DNA of 64,000 nucleotides from Halomonas sp. DQ26W (GCF_003339685.1 NZ_QPKI01000011.1:2019-66018), one strand, 5' to 3'; shown: positions 10,391-19,845, counted from the stretch's first letter. The notes: generated from the letters alone by a model not told the origin. Translations and numbers: made by a program.

Positions 10391-10444
10391 TCGGCCCGGT
10401 CGTTCAGGCTGTCTCACCATCAAGGCTGCCTCGTCATCAAGGCA

Positions 10445-10470
10445 ACGAACCCCGCTACGGCGGGGTTCGT
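10445..10470 (+). terminator. Hairpin after gdhB
   Basis: A perfect 11-bp stem (ACGAACCCCGC / GCGGGGTTCGT) with a 4-base loop lies between gdhB and pyrD. There is no clear T-tract after it, so its strength as an intrinsic terminator is uncertain. Confidence 0.5.
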
Positions 10471-10543
10471 CGTCATGGGCGGGCAGCACTGCTATAATCG
10501 CGCCCGCCTGTTGTCCCTGACCTGCCGTCCTTGATCCCTGGAG

Positions 10544-11569
10544 ATGCCCATGTATGCGCTTGCCCGTTCGATCCTGTTTCGACTCGATGCCGAAACCGCA
10601 CACGGGTACGCACTCTCGGCCCTGGACCTGGCGCATCGCCTGAAGCTGGCGGCACGGCTGGGTGGGGCGCGGGTCGACGATCCGGTAGAGCTGATGGGGT
10701 TGAGGTTTCCCAACCGGGTCGGGCTGGCGGCGGGGCTGGACAAGAACGCCGACCATCTCGATGGACTGGGCGCACTGGGGTTCGGCTTTGTCGAGGTGGG
10801 CACGGTGACGCCGAGGCCCCAGGAAGGCAACCCCCGGCCTCGCCTGTTTCGTTTGCCGGAGCAGGAGGCGATCATCAATCGTATGGGCTTCAACAATGCC
10901 GGAGTCGATCATCTGGTGGCGCAGGTGAAAGGCCGCCGCTACGACGGCGTCATCGGTATCAACATCGGCAAGAACCTGACCACGCCGGTGGACCAGGCGG
11001 TGGAAGACTATCTGATCTGTCTGGAGAAGGTACATGCCCACGCCGACTATGTGACCGTCAATATCTCGTCACCGAATACCCCTGGGCTGCGCAACCTTCA
11101 GTTCGGCGCACACCTGGACGCTTTGCTGGGCACGCTGCGGGAAGCCGGCAGCCGACTGGATCAGCAGGCGGGGCGCCGGGTACCCCTGGCGGTCAAGATA
11201 GCGCCGGACATGACAGACGAGGAAGTGGGGCTGGTCGCTGCCAGTATTTCGGCCAATGGCATCGATGCGGTGATTGCCACCAATACCACCGTGTCGCGGG
11301 AAGCGGTCGCCGGACTCGCGCATGCCGACGAGCAGGGTGGGCTTTCAGGGCGCCCTGTCTTCGAGTCATCCAATCGTGTTATCCGCGAGCTGCGCCGACA
11401 TCTGCCCGAGATTCCCATCGTCGGCGTGGGGGGAATCGACAGCGGTGAGGCGGCCGTGGCCAAGGTGGCGTCCGGTGCCGATCTGGTTCAGCTCTATTCG
11501 GGCTTTATCTATCGAGGCCCGGCCCTGATCGGGGAGTGTGCCGAGGCACTCAAGGCCGCTCGGGGCTAA
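10544..11569 (+). CDS. pyrD: Dihydroorotate dehydrogenase (quinone), class 2
   Basis: Oxidises dihydroorotate to orotate in pyrimidine synthesis, passing electrons through FMN to ubiquinone at the inner membrane. The 341-residue protein has the N-terminal amphipathic helix region typical of class 2 (YALARSILFRLDAETAH), the FMN-binding GLAAGLDKNAD, NRMGFNNAG, VNISSPNTPGLR with the catalytic serine (about residue 177), and the phosphate-binding GVGGIDSG and LYSGFIYRG. The ATG follows GGAG. It is a single gene ending at a strong hairpin. Confidence 0.97.
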   Translation: MPMYALARSILFRLDAETAHGYALSALDLAHRLKLAARLGGARVDDPVELMGLRFPNRVGLAAGLDKNADHLDGLGALGFGFVEVGTVTPRPQEGNPRPRLFRLPEQEAIINRMGFNNAGVDHLVAQVKGRRYDGVIGINIGKNLTTPVDQAVEDYLICLEKVHAHADYVTVNISSPNTPGLRNLQFGAHLDALLGTLREAGSRLDQQAGRRVPLAVKIAPDMTDEEVGLVAASISANGIDAVIATNTTVSREAVAGLAHADEQGGLSGRPVFESSNRVIRELRRHLPEIPIVGVGGIDSGEAAVAKVASGADLVQLYSGFIYRGPALIGECAEALKAARG

Positions 11570-11612
11570 GAGTAGATCAGCGGCAAGTCCCGACAGGATC
11601 CTGGATACAAGA

Positions 11613-11638
11613 AAGCCCGTGAAGCGACTCACGGGCTT
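11613..11638. terminator. Bidirectional terminator between pyrD and rmf
   Basis: A 10-bp perfect stem AAGCCCGTGA / TCACGGGCTT with a 6-base loop lies between the convergent genes pyrD and rmf, so it can serve both. Confidence 0.75.
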
Positions 11639-11694
11639 GTGTCATCACCGCCTTAGCAGGCAGCGAGGGATGGTTGATTGGGTGGAAAAGTGAG

Positions 11695-11901
11695 TTACAA
11701 CACCATGGGGTTCTTGTGAATACCGGAGACGCCGGTCATACCGGCCCACTGATCCCCACGGCCCTCACGCCAACCACTCATCCAGTATTCGCGTATATTG
11801 ACATCCTGACTGGGACAGTCGTCGCGGGAGCGCCCGGAAATACCCGCCTTGTAGCCATGGAGGTAGGCGCGCTGGAAGCGATCACGTTTCTGTCTTTTCA
11901 T
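11695..11901 (-). CDS. rmf: Ribosome modulation factor RMF
   Basis: A basic 68-residue protein that dimerises 70S ribosomes into inactive 100S particles in stationary phase. The N-terminal KRQKRDRFQRAYLHGY and the WMSGWREGRGD segment are the conserved RMF signature. An AGAGGTC ribosome site precedes the ATG. It stands alone and converges with pyrD. Expression is usually ppGpp-dependent, but nothing in the upstream sequence lets me confirm that here. Confidence 0.93.
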   Translation of the reverse strand: MKRQKRDRFQRAYLHGYKAGISGRSRDDCPSQDVNIREYWMSGWREGRGDQWAGMTGVSGIHKNPMVL

Positions 11902-12053
11902 CGGATGACCTCTTGTAAAGGTACCAATTTGGGGCGCACGACATGTGCGACCCGACGTTCCACCGCTCGCATAGCCGTGTTAAACGGCAGAGCCAATGGG
12001 TGCAAGTCCAGACAGGACTCGCCAAGAGAACGCATGCATCCTTACAGTAGCTA

Positions 12054-12069
12054 CTAAGACTAGTCTTAG
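12054..12069. promoter_or_regulatory. 16-bp perfect palindrome between rmf and rlmKL
   Basis: CTAAGACTAGTCTTAG is a perfect 16-bp palindrome in the divergent rmf-rlmKL region, about 100 bases before rlmKL and 150 before rmf. It has the size of a dimeric repressor operator, but I cannot name a regulator. Confidence 0.35.
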
Positions 12070-12168
12070 CGCATTTCGGGTGTCATTGTCGACCTTTCTT
12101 TCGTCAAAAGTCGGACTCAATTTTGTAACAAAAGGATCATGCCCGTCCCGAGGGGCGGGAACGACACC

Positions 12169-14364
12169 ATGAGCGAGCCATTCCAAACCGAATACCGCGC
12201 CTTCCTTGCCACCTGTCCCAGGGGGCTCGAAGAGCTGCTGGCCGACGAGCTTCGCACCCTGGGGTGCGAGCCGCTCAAGACCACCGTGGCCGGCGTCCAC
12301 TTCCAGGGCGACCTGGCAGCCGCCTATCGCGCCTGCCTCTGGTCGCGCCTGGCCAATCGCATCGTACTGTGCCTCGTGCGTGACGAGGGCATCGAGAGCC
12401 CCGATTCGTTGCGCCAAGCGGTGACCAACGTCGACTGGGCACGCCATCTGCGCCCCGGTGCCACGCTGGCAGTGGACTTTCATGGCCGTTCGGATCAGAT
12501 CCGTCATACTCGCTTTGGTGCCCAGACCGTCAAGGATGGGGTGGTCGATGCCTTGCAAACAGCGGGAAGGTCGCGGCCAGACGTCGACCTGCAGAACCCG
12601 GACCTGCGTCTTTATGCCCATCTTCATCGCGGCCGGCTGACGCTTGGCGTGGACCTCTCCGGGGAGAGCCTGCATCGCCGTGGCTACCGTCGTGATGTTG
12701 GCCATGCGCCATTGAAGGAAAACCTCGCGGCTGCCTTGCTGCTGCGGGCCGGCTGGCCTGAACGCCTGCGTGCCGGCGAACACCTGGTGGACCCCCTATG
12801 CGGCGCTGGCACCCTGCTGATCGAAGCGGCGCTGATGGCCGCGGACATGGCCCCGAACCTGAGTCGGGAGTACTTCGGCTTTCACGGTTGGGTGCAACAC
12901 GACGAGGCGCTGTGGCATGAGCTCAAGCGCGAGGCCGAAGCACGCGCCAGCATCGGTCGCAAGCGCTGCCGCAACCGTCTCTTCGGCTTCGACCAGAGTC
13001 CACCGGCGCTGGCGGCGGCCAAGGCCAACGCCATGCGGGCAGGAATTCCGGCCCTTATCGCCTTCAAGGGCGCTTCGCTGGAGCAGTTGCATCGCCCCGC
13101 CGAACTCGATGAAGCGGCGCGGGGGCTGGTGATCGCCAATCCCCCCTATGGGGAGCGGCTGGGGGAACTGCCCGAACTGGTGACGCTCTATGCCGAACTG
13201 GGCGAAGGGGTTCGTCGCGCCTTTCCCGGCTGGCGCCTGGCCGTCTTTACCGGTAACCCCGATCTTGGCCACCGCATCGGGCTGAGGGCCGACAAGCAGT
13301 ACTCGCTGAAGAATGGGCAGCTCGATGCCAAACTGCTGTTGATGAACGTGACGCCCGCTGCCGCCGCGGACGCCCCGGTGAAATCCCAAGGAGCGGCGCG
13401 CAGCGACGGGGCGCAGATGTTCGCCAATCGCCTGGAGAAAAACCGTAAGCGGCTGAAGAAGTGGCTCAAGCAGTCCGGCGAGACCTGCTATCGTCTGTAT
13501 GATGCCGATATGCCGGAGTATGCCCTGGCAATCGATGTCTATGGCGACCGGGTTCACGTGCAAGAGTATGCGCCGCCCCGCTCGGTGAATGCCGACCAGG
13601 CTCAGAAGCGCTTGTTCGATGCCCTGCAGGTGATTCCCGAGGTGCTCGACGTCGACGCGGGCCAGGTGGTGATCAAGCGCCGTGAGAAACAAAGTGGCAA
13701 GGCTCAGTATCGCAAGCAGGCCAGCACCGGGGAGCGTTTCCAGGTGCGCGAGGGGCGTGCACGGCTGTGGGTCAACCTGCGCGACTACCTCGATACCGGT
13801 CTGTTCCTCGACCACCGCCCGGTGCGGCGCATGCTCGCCGAATTGGCTTCTGGAGCGCGTTTCCTGAATCTGTTCTGCTACACCGCCGCGGCCACGGTGC
13901 ACGCGGCTTTGGGGACGGAAAGGGACGGCGGTGCCATGGCAAGCGTCAGTGTGGACCTTTCCAACACCTATCTGGAGTGGGCACGGGACAACTTCGCCCT
14001 GAACGGACTCGATTCGGCACGACACCGGGTAGTGCGCGATGACTGCCTGCGCTGGCTTGAGAACGCCAGCGCAGAGTTCGACCTGATATTTCTCGACCCG
14101 CCGACCTTTTCCAACTCCAAGAAGATGGAGGGCACCCTGGACGTGCAGCGCGACCACGTGCGCCTGGTCGAGCTTGGCATGGCGCGTCTGGCACCAGGGG
14201 GTACTCTGGTATTTTCCAACAACCAGCGCCGCTTCCAACTCGATGCCGGCCTGGTTGAACGCTTCGCCGTGAAAGACATCTCGGCGCGCACCTTCGATCC
14301 GGACTTTCAGCGCCGCCCCGATATTCACCATGTATTCCTGATTCGCCACAGGGAGGTGGAATGA
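12169..14364 (+). CDS. rlmL: Fused 23S rRNA methyltransferase RlmKL (G2445-N2 / G2069-N7)
   Basis: A bifunctional enzyme modifying two guanines of 23S rRNA during ribosome assembly. I place the start at the ATG giving MSEPFQTEYRAFL; an in-frame ATG at 12139 would add 10 residues and cannot be ruled out because neither has a strong ribosome site. The N-terminus (PRGLEELLADEL) leads into a THUMP domain, followed by the RlmL methyltransferase with DPLCGAGTLLIEA and NPPYGERLG, a linker near residue 400, and the RlmK half with FLNLFCYTAAATVHA and LDPPTFSNSKKM. The ~730 residues fit the fused gammaproteobacterial form (702 in E. coli). Its stop overlaps the next start by four bases. Confidence 0.93.
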   Translation: MSEPFQTEYRAFLATCPRGLEELLADELRTLGCEPLKTTVAGVHFQGDLAAAYRACLWSRLANRIVLCLVRDEGIESPDSLRQAVTNVDWARHLRPGATLAVDFHGRSDQIRHTRFGAQTVKDGVVDALQTAGRSRPDVDLQNPDLRLYAHLHRGRLTLGVDLSGESLHRRGYRRDVGHAPLKENLAAALLLRAGWPERLRAGEHLVDPLCGAGTLLIEAALMAADMAPNLSREYFGFHGWVQHDEALWHELKREAEARASIGRKRCRNRLFGFDQSPPALAAAKANAMRAGIPALIAFKGASLEQLHRPAELDEAARGLVIANPPYGERLGELPELVTLYAELGEGVRRAFPGWRLAVFTGNPDLGHRIGLRADKQYSLKNGQLDAKLLLMNVTPAAAADAPVKSQGAARSDGAQMFANRLEKNRKRLKKWLKQSGETCYRLYDADMPEYALAIDVYGDRVHVQEYAPPRSVNADQAQKRLFDALQVIPEVLDVDAGQVVIKRREKQSGKAQYRKQASTGERFQVREGRARLWVNLRDYLDTGLFLDHRPVRRMLAELASGARFLNLFCYTAAATVHAALGTERDGGAMASVSVDLSNTYLEWARDNFALNGLDSARHRVVRDDCLRWLENASAEFDLIFLDPPTFSNSKKMEGTLDVQRDHVRLVELGMARLAPGGTLVFSNNQRRFQLDAGLVERFAVKDISARTFDPDFQRRPDIHHVFLIRHREVE

Positions 14365-14708
14365 CGCACCTGACGCTCTATACCACCCTGGGCTGCCACC
14401 TTTGTGAACGGCTTGAGACCCTGCTGACTACGTTGCACCTTGGCGAATATCGCCTGGAGAAGGTCGAGATCAGCGAGGACGAGGCACTAATGGTGCATTA
14501 CGGAACTCGTATACCGGTGCTGTTGGACGCAGCGGGCAATGAGCTGGACCTGGGCTTCGAGCCGGAGCGCCTGGCGGTTTGGCTGGCCGAGCGCGGCTGG
14601 CTGAATGAGGCAGCCTGGCAGGCCCTCGGGCGCCAACTGGAGGGCGAGGCCGAGGCCCGTGATGTGAGAGGCGCCGTCATGCGTGGCGGCCGGCGCTATT
14701 TGGGCTAA
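14361..14708 (+). CDS. Glutaredoxin-like (DUF836) thiol protein
   Basis: A 115-residue thioredoxin-fold protein. TLYTTLGCHLCER carries a CxxC redox pair near residues 12-15, and RIPVLL supplies the cis-proline loop typical of glutaredoxins. The family (DUF836, YfcT-like) has no established substrate. It overlaps rlmL by four bases (ATGA), so translation is probably coupled. The protein is longer than the usual 75-85 residues because of a C-terminal charged extension. Confidence 0.85.
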   Translation: MTHLTLYTTLGCHLCERLETLLTTLHLGEYRLEKVEISEDEALMVHYGTRIPVLLDAAGNELDLGFEPERLAVWLAERGWLNEAAWQALGRQLEGEAEARDVRGAVMRGGRRYLG

Positions 14709-14774
14709 GGGGGCATTGATCCAATGCCTGCGCCACCTAGTCGCCATTGGTGACGTGGCTCTACAGACTCTCGC

Positions 14775-15056
14775 CTACAGCGGGTCGAGCAGCGAAAATT
14801 GGCTGACCGCCTCGCGGCCTTCGGCGCTCTCGGCCTCGACCTCGAGTACCTTTCGCAAGCCGCGAGAAGACTGGATGGTGGCTTCATCGGCGAGCCACAT
14901 CCTGGCCTGGTCGTGATCGTCGGCAAGCATATGCTTCAGGCCACCGAACTGGGTGCCGATCTGCCCCCAGGCGCGGCTGAAGATCCAGTCGCCGAGCATG
15001 TCCTGATGGATATGCACCAGCACATAGTCATGGTCACTTTCCCAGCGGATGATCAC
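14775..15056 (-). CDS. Stand-alone WGR-domain protein
   Basis: A 93-residue protein started at GTG 15056, which has GGAG five bases upstream; the open frame extends further but offers no better start. The sequence IIRWESDHDYVLVHIHQD followed by SRAWGQIGTQFGG fits a WGR domain (here WGQIG in place of WGRIG), the fold that binds nucleic acid in PARPs, MolR and other repair proteins. The C-terminal part (RGLRKVLEVEAESAEG) is charged. The gene is divergent from pdxB, with about 110 bases between the two starts. Its job is unknown. Confidence 0.75.
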   Translation of the reverse strand: MIIRWESDHDYVLVHIHQDMLGDWIFSRAWGQIGTQFGGLKHMLADDHDQARMWLADEATIQSSRGLRKVLEVEAESAEGREAVSQFSLLDPL

Positions 15057-15165
15057 GAAGGCTCCAGCAAGTCGGGCGCCGCCGGGTAGCGGCGTGCCAA
15101 TGTCAGGTGGCGGTATTGTAAGGGTTCGAGCAGACTGGACAAGTACCGTATCAAGGAGAGTTCGC

Positions 15166-16320
15166 GTGAGAATTTTGGTCGATGCCAACGTGCCCGCCGC
15201 CGACGCCTGTTTCCGCGAGCTAGGTGAGTTGATTCGCCTGCCGGGGCGTGAAATCGACGCTGCGGCTCTGTGCGATATCGATGTACTGGTGATTCGCTCC
15301 ATTACCCGCCTCGATGCGACGACCCTCGATACGGCCATGGCTCAGGGCTCGAGGCTGCGCTTCGTCGGCACCTGTACCATTGGTACGGATCACGTCGACC
15401 AGGCGGCATTGGCGCGCCACGGCATCGCCTTTGCCAGTGCGCCGGGTTGCAATGCCGAAGCGGTGGTGGACTACGTGCTGGGCAGCCTTCTGACCCTGGC
15501 CGAGCGTCAGGGCTGGCAGATGGTCGAGCGCCGCGTAGGCATCGTCGGGGTCGGCAACGTGGGCAAGCGGCTCCGCAAACGCCTGACAGCCATGGGTATC
15601 GAGTGCCTGGCCTGCGATCCGCCCCGGGCCGAGCGGGAGGGAAGCGAGGGCTTTTCCGGCCTCGAGACACTGATCGACGAGTGCGACGTACTGTGCCTGC
15701 ATACACCCCTGGTACGCGAGGGGCTCCATGCCACTCATCATCTACTCGATGCTCAGCGAATAGCGCGACTCGAGCCGGGCACGGTGTTGCTCAATGCCGG
15801 ACGTGGTGACTGCGTGGACGGTCTGGCCTTGCGCCAGCGCCTGACCGGGCCGGGTGATATCAGTGCGGTGCTGGACGTCTGGGAATCGGAGCCGGAAATC
15901 GATGCCGCACTGCGCGACCTGGTCAATCTTGCCACGCCGCATATCGCCGGCCACAGCCTCGATGGCAAGCTGCGTGGCACTCATCAGATCTATGTGGCGC
16001 TGTCCCGCCACCTGGGGCTGCCGGTGCGGCTGACGCTCGATGCGCTGCTGCCGGCGCCGCCGCTACCCCGGCTGGTGCTCGATGGCGGCCTGGCGCCAGA
16101 GGACGCGCTGAGGCGCTGCCTGCGTGTGGTCTATGACGTGCGGCGCGACCACGATGCCCTGTATCGCGAATCGCGCCGGCGCGGCATGGCGGCCGGCTTC
16201 GATGCCTGCCGGGCCGATTATCCGCTGCGGCGTGAGTTAGCCACCCTCGAGGTCGAGCTGCGCGAAGGGGCCAGGGAGCTGGCCCCGCTGCTCGAGGGCA
16301 TGGGCTGTCGCGTGGGTTGA
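15166..16320 (+). CDS. pdxB: Erythronate-4-phosphate dehydrogenase PdxB
   Basis: Second step of the DXP-dependent pyridoxal phosphate pathway: oxidation of 4-phosphoerythronate. The start is GTG, with AAGGAG seven bases upstream. The 384-residue protein shows the D-2-hydroxyacid dehydrogenase plan: NAEAVVDYVLGSL, Rossmann GIVGVGNVGKRL, substrate arginine in LNAGRGDCVDG, catalytic Glu in DVWESEPEID and catalytic His in TPHIAGHS, then the C-terminal PdxB dimerisation domain. The stop lies inside a 13-bp tandem repeat and a strong terminator follows. Confidence 0.95.
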   Translation: MRILVDANVPAADACFRELGELIRLPGREIDAAALCDIDVLVIRSITRLDATTLDTAMAQGSRLRFVGTCTIGTDHVDQAALARHGIAFASAPGCNAEAVVDYVLGSLLTLAERQGWQMVERRVGIVGVGNVGKRLRKRLTAMGIECLACDPPRAEREGSEGFSGLETLIDECDVLCLHTPLVREGLHATHHLLDAQRIARLEPGTVLLNAGRGDCVDGLALRQRLTGPGDISAVLDVWESEPEIDAALRDLVNLATPHIAGHSLDGKLRGTHQIYVALSRHLGLPVRLTLDALLPAPPLPRLVLDGGLAPEDALRRCLRVVYDVRRDHDALYRESRRRGMAAGFDACRADYPLRRELATLEVELREGARELAPLLEGMGCRVG

Positions 16321-16364
16321 TAACATGGGTTGATCACATGGGTTGATAACGTGGTTTGATAAAA
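16313..16364. repeat. Four tandem 13-bp repeats at the end of pdxB
   Basis: Four degenerate copies of TGGGTTGATAACA run head to tail from the pdxB stop codon to the terminator. The first unit contains the stop codon. The 13-base period is not a multiple of three, so the array is not coding. Confidence 0.7.
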
Positions 16365-16367
16365 CGC

Positions 16368-16393
16368 AGAAAGCCCGCCATGGCGGGCTTTCT
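16368..16393. terminator. Strong terminator between pdxB and htpX
   Basis: A 13-bp perfect inverted repeat centred on CCATGG (AGAAAGCCCGCCA / TGGCGGGCTTTCT). Its A-rich and T-rich arms would end transcription from both convergent genes. Confidence 0.8.
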
Positions 16394-16449
16394 TACTTAT
16401 CGGCCAGGAGAGGTCGGTTCGCTCGCGCAGGCATTTGTCCAGTGTTTCC

Positions 16450-17349
16450 CTAGCGGTAGGCCGCTTCCTTCAGTGCGCGAATGCGATCATCCAACGGAGG
16501 GTGGCTTGCGAACAGCCGCTCCATCAGCGACTTGGTCTGGCCCTTTGTGATAGCCATGGCGCGCAGGGTATCCGGCATCTGATCGGGCATCTGGGTTTCG
16601 GCCTTGAGTCGTGCCAGGGCATTGATCATGGCGCCGGAACCGGCAAGCTGCGCGCCAGCGGCGTCGGCACGGTATTCGCGAAAGCGCGAGAACCAGGCAA
16701 CGATGGCTGAGGCGATGATGCCGAAGACGATCTCGGCGACGATGACCACCGCGAAGTAGCCCATGAAGCCCAGCCCGGCGCCATCACTGCGTGAACGTAG
16801 GAAATTGTCCACCAGGTGGGCAACCACTCGCGCGAAGAACATCACGAAGGTGTTCACCACCCCCTGGATCAGTGCCAGAGTGACCATATCGCCGTTGGCC
16901 ACGTGGCCGATTTCATGGGCCAGCACCGCGCGGACCTCTTCGGGGCGCATGCGGTTGAGCAGGCCGGCGGAAACCGCGACCAGGGCGTCGTTCCTGTTCC
17001 AGCCCGTGGCGAAGGCATTCGACTGTTGGGCCGGGAAGATGCCGACTTCCGGCATCTTGATGCCGGCCTCGCGGGACAGTTCGGCCACGGTATCGAGCAG
17101 CCACTTTTCGGTGGCATTACTCGGCGTATCGATCACCACCGTGCCAGTGGAACGCTTGGCCATCCACTTGGAGATGAATAGCGAGATCATCGAGCCAGCC
17201 ATGCCGACGATGAAGCAGAAGATCAGCAGGGCGTTGAAGTTGATACCCTGGCCGCGCAGGTAACCTTCTACCCCCAGCAGGCGCAAGGTGATGCTGGCGA
17301 CAACGATGACCGCCAGGTTGGTGCCCAGGAAGAGCAGGATTCTCATCAT
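16450..17349 (-). CDS. htpX: Membrane zinc metalloprotease HtpX
   Basis: An inner-membrane M48-family protease that degrades misfolded membrane proteins alongside FtsH. The 299-residue protein has two N-terminal membrane segments ([18 protein letters not shown] and [20 protein letters not shown]), the zinc motif HEIGH (near residue 141), two further hydrophobic segments and the third zinc ligand Glu in [10 protein letters not shown]. Length matches E. coli HtpX (293). The ATG follows GGAG. Expression is usually envelope-stress dependent (CpxR), which I could not confirm here. Confidence 0.95.
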   Translation of the reverse strand: MMRILLFLGTNLAVIVVASITLRLLGVEGYLRGQGINFNALLIFCFIVGMAGSMISLFISKWMAKRSTGTVVIDTPSNATEKWLLDTVAELSREAGIKMPEVGIFPAQQSNAFATGWNRNDALVAVSAGLLNRMRPEEVRAVLAHEIGHVANGDMVTLALIQGVVNTFVMFFARVVAHLVDNFLRSRSDGAGLGFMGYFAVVIVAEIVFGIIASAIVAWFSRFREYRADAAGAQLAGSGAMINALARLKAETQMPDQMPDTLRAMAITKGQTKSLMERLFASHPPLDDRIRALKEAAYR

Positions 17350-17479
17350 GGTTCGGATTCTCCGATCATATCAAGGGTGTTAGGGCCGCGTTTGGGAGGC
17401 CCAGAAATCTGTTGATTAGATACGGCTGGTTAACCGAGGTTTCAAGCCTTTGTCGAAAATCCAGCCGTGTGCAGGTGGG

Positions 17480-18712
17480 CTATTGGCGATAGCGCGACAG
17501 GAAACGGGTGAAGCGGTCAAGAGCGTCGCCGAGCTGGTCCGCCCAAGGTAATGTAACGATGCGCACATGGTCCGGCTCCGGCCAGTTGAAGGCGGTGCCC
17601 TGTACCAGCAGTATCTTTTCTTGCAGCAGCAGGTCCAGCACCAGCTTCTGATCATCCACAATGGGATAGACCTTGGGGTCGAGCCTCGGAAAGGCGTAGA
17701 GCGCGCCCTTGGCCTTGGTGCAGGACACGCCCGGAATGGCGTTAAGTTTTTCATGGGTGATGTCGCGCTGGGCCAGCAGACGCCCGCCGGGTAGGATCAG
17801 GTCGTTGATCGACTGATAGCCGCCCAATGCCGTCTGGATGGCGTGTTGAGCCGGGACATTGGCGCACAGGCGCATCGAGGCGAGCATGTTGATGCCCTGG
17901 ATGTAGTCCCTGGCACGCTGCATGGCCACGCTGCCGGAAAGGATCATCCAGCCGGAGCGGAAGCCGGCACAGCGATAGCTCTTCGACAGGCCATTCATGG
18001 TCACCACCAGCTGATCCTCGTCGGCGAGCGCTCCGGTGGAGACGTGCTCGGTGTCGTCGTAGAGGATCTTGTCGTAAATCTCGTCGGAGAAGACGACCAG
18101 GTCGTGCTCGCGGGCGATGTCAAGGAGTTCGCGCACTACGTCGGGCGGATAGACGGCGCCGGTGGGGTTGTTGGGATTGATGATCACTATGGCGCGGGTA
18201 TGGCCGGTCACCTTGGCCCGCACATCGTCAATGTCCGGCGCCCAATCGGCCTGCTCGTCGCAGCGATAGTGTACTGCATGGCCGCCAGAGAGGTTCGCAG
18301 CGGCGGTCCACAGCGGGTAGTCGGGAGCGGGAATCAGCACTTCGTCGCCGTCGTTCAGAAGTGCCTGCAGTGCCATCACGATCAACTCGGACACACCATT
18401 ACCGATGAAGATGTCCTCGATACCGACGCCGGGAATTTCCTTGCGCTGGCACTCCTGCATGATCGCCTTGCGCGCCGAGTAGAGTCCTTTGGAGTCGCAG
18501 TAGCCCTGGGCGGTGGGCAGGTTGCGCATCACGTCCTGGAGGATCTCTTCCGGTGCCTCGAAGCCGAACGGCGCCGGGTTGCCGATATTGAGCTTGAGGA
18601 TGCGCTGGCCCTCATCTTCCAGCCGCTTGGCATGCTCGAGCACTGGGCCGCGGATGTCGTAGCAGACGTTGGCGAGCTTGTGCGATTTCCTGAAAAGGGA
18701 GGGCGTGTCCAT
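17480..18712 (-). CDS. alaA: Glutamate-pyruvate aminotransferase AlaA (YfbQ-type)
   Basis: A pyridoxal-phosphate aminotransferase of fold type I making alanine from pyruvate and glutamate. The 410-residue protein has the N-terminal LNIGNPAPFGFEAP characteristic of AlaA, INPNNPTGAVY, the DEIYDKI strand with the PLP-binding Asp and Tyr, and the Schiff-base lysine in NGLSKSYRCAGFRSGW. The C-terminal RIVTLPW and SRYRQ region is complete. It lies on the same strand as htpX but about 130 bases away, with no clear operon link. Confidence 0.92.
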   Translation of the reverse strand: MDTPSLFRKSHKLANVCYDIRGPVLEHAKRLEDEGQRILKLNIGNPAPFGFEAPEEILQDVMRNLPTAQGYCDSKGLYSARKAIMQECQRKEIPGVGIEDIFIGNGVSELIVMALQALLNDGDEVLIPAPDYPLWTAAANLSGGHAVHYRCDEQADWAPDIDDVRAKVTGHTRAIVIINPNNPTGAVYPPDVVRELLDIAREHDLVVFSDEIYDKILYDDTEHVSTGALADEDQLVVTMNGLSKSYRCAGFRSGWMILSGSVAMQRARDYIQGINMLASMRLCANVPAQHAIQTALGGYQSINDLILPGGRLLAQRDITHEKLNAIPGVSCTKAKGALYAFPRLDPKVYPIVDDQKLVLDLLLQEKILLVQGTAFNWPEPDHVRIVTLPWADQLGDALDRFTRFLSRYRQ

Positions 18713-18811
18713 GAGGTATCCGAATTCCAGTGGTGTCCAGTGGCTGTACGAGCGGCCGGGCCGTCGGGCAGCGCCGTTGATTATGCGGGCTCGCTGTCGT
18801 TGCCGCTATTG

Positions 18812-19771
18812 TTATCCTGGGGGGGCCGCTTCTGCCTGTGGTTCTGCTTCTGCTTCGGTGGGAGGCGGAATGTCGGCTGGGGTCTCCAGGGTCAGGCGCC
18901 CCAGCTTGCCGTCTCGCAGCTCATGGAGTAGCACCTCGGCACCACGATGCAGGTCCACCTCGCCGCCAGCACGCAGGCCGCCACGGCGGCTGGCGATATC
19001 GCGCAGGATGGCGTGGCCATCGTAGCCGGCCAGTGCCAACAGGTCGATTCGCTGAGGGCCGTCGGCCTCGACCCGGTCGGCATCAGGGTTGGGCGCGTAG
19101 CCGGGCAGTTCGACGAGCTTGTAGCGTGACCTGAGCGCGTCGGGATAGCGCCTGGCCATCTCGGCGGCGGTGACCACGGCGACGTCGACATAGTCGATGG
19201 CGGTATCGCGAATGGCGCCAGTGGCGGCAAGTCGATAGGCGCTGGCCTGGTCCTCGATCTTCGGCCAAAGCACCCCGGGTGTGTCGATGAGTGCCACCCG
19301 GCCGGTAATGCGCACCTTCTGCTGGCGCTTGGTCACGGCGGGCTCATTGCCGGTCTTGGCGATGCTGCGTCCGGCCAGACCATTGATCAGGGTCGATTTA
19401 CCCACGTTGGGGATGCCCATGACCATGACCCGAACGTCGCGGTCGGCGCGGATCTGGCCGGCCAGCTCATGGCACAGCTTGGGGATGCGCTTGAGCTCAC
19501 GGGCATTGGTGGTGGTTACTGCCAGGGCGCGTGTATCAGGCTGGGCATCGAAGTAGGCCACCCACTCTCGCGTGCGCTCCGGGTCGGCGAGATCGGCCCG
19601 CGACAAAATCTTCAGCACCGGCGTATGGCGGATGAGGCCGGCGAGCATAGGGTTGGCGCTGGAGTAAGGCAGGCGGGCGTCGAGGACCTCGATCGCTACG
19701 TCGATTTCCGGCAGCGCCTCCTGGATCTGGCGGCGCGCCTTGTTCATGTGTCCCGGATACCAGCCGAGCAT
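18812..19771 (-). CDS. Circularly permuted ribosome-biogenesis GTPase, YlqF/RbgA family
   Basis: A 319-residue cytoplasmic GTPase. I use the ATG at 19771, preceded by GGGAG, which gives the family start MLGWYPGHMNKA; the open frame runs further upstream without homology. The permuted order is visible: G4/G5-like elements first (SRADLAD), then the G1 loop GIPNVGKST (about residue 125) and G3 DTPGV. RbgA helps assemble the 50S subunit in Bacillus; the role of the gammaproteobacterial form is inferred. The C-terminus ends in a low-complexity Ala/Glu/Pro tail. Confidence 0.9.
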   Translation of the reverse strand: MLGWYPGHMNKARRQIQEALPEIDVAIEVLDARLPYSSANPMLAGLIRHTPVLKILSRADLADPERTREWVAYFDAQPDTRALAVTTTNARELKRIPKLCHELAGQIRADRDVRVMVMGIPNVGKSTLINGLAGRSIAKTGNEPAVTKRQQKVRITGRVALIDTPGVLWPKIEDQASAYRLAATGAIRDTAIDYVDVAVVTAAEMARRYPDALRSRYKLVELPGYAPNPDADRVEADGPQRIDLLALAGYDGHAILRDIASRRGGLRAGGEVDLHRGAEVLLHELRDGKLGRLTLETPADIPPPTEAEAEPQAEAAPPG

Positions 19772-19845
19772 TGCACCACTCCCGCAAACCGATGGAAAAA
19801 GGCCGCCCATCATAGCAGAAGGGCGACCCCGGCAGTGCAGGCTAC

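Noticed and set aside
12796..14349. 517-residue minus-strand frame opposite rlmKL
   Set aside because: Shadow frame of a well-supported gene on the other strand.
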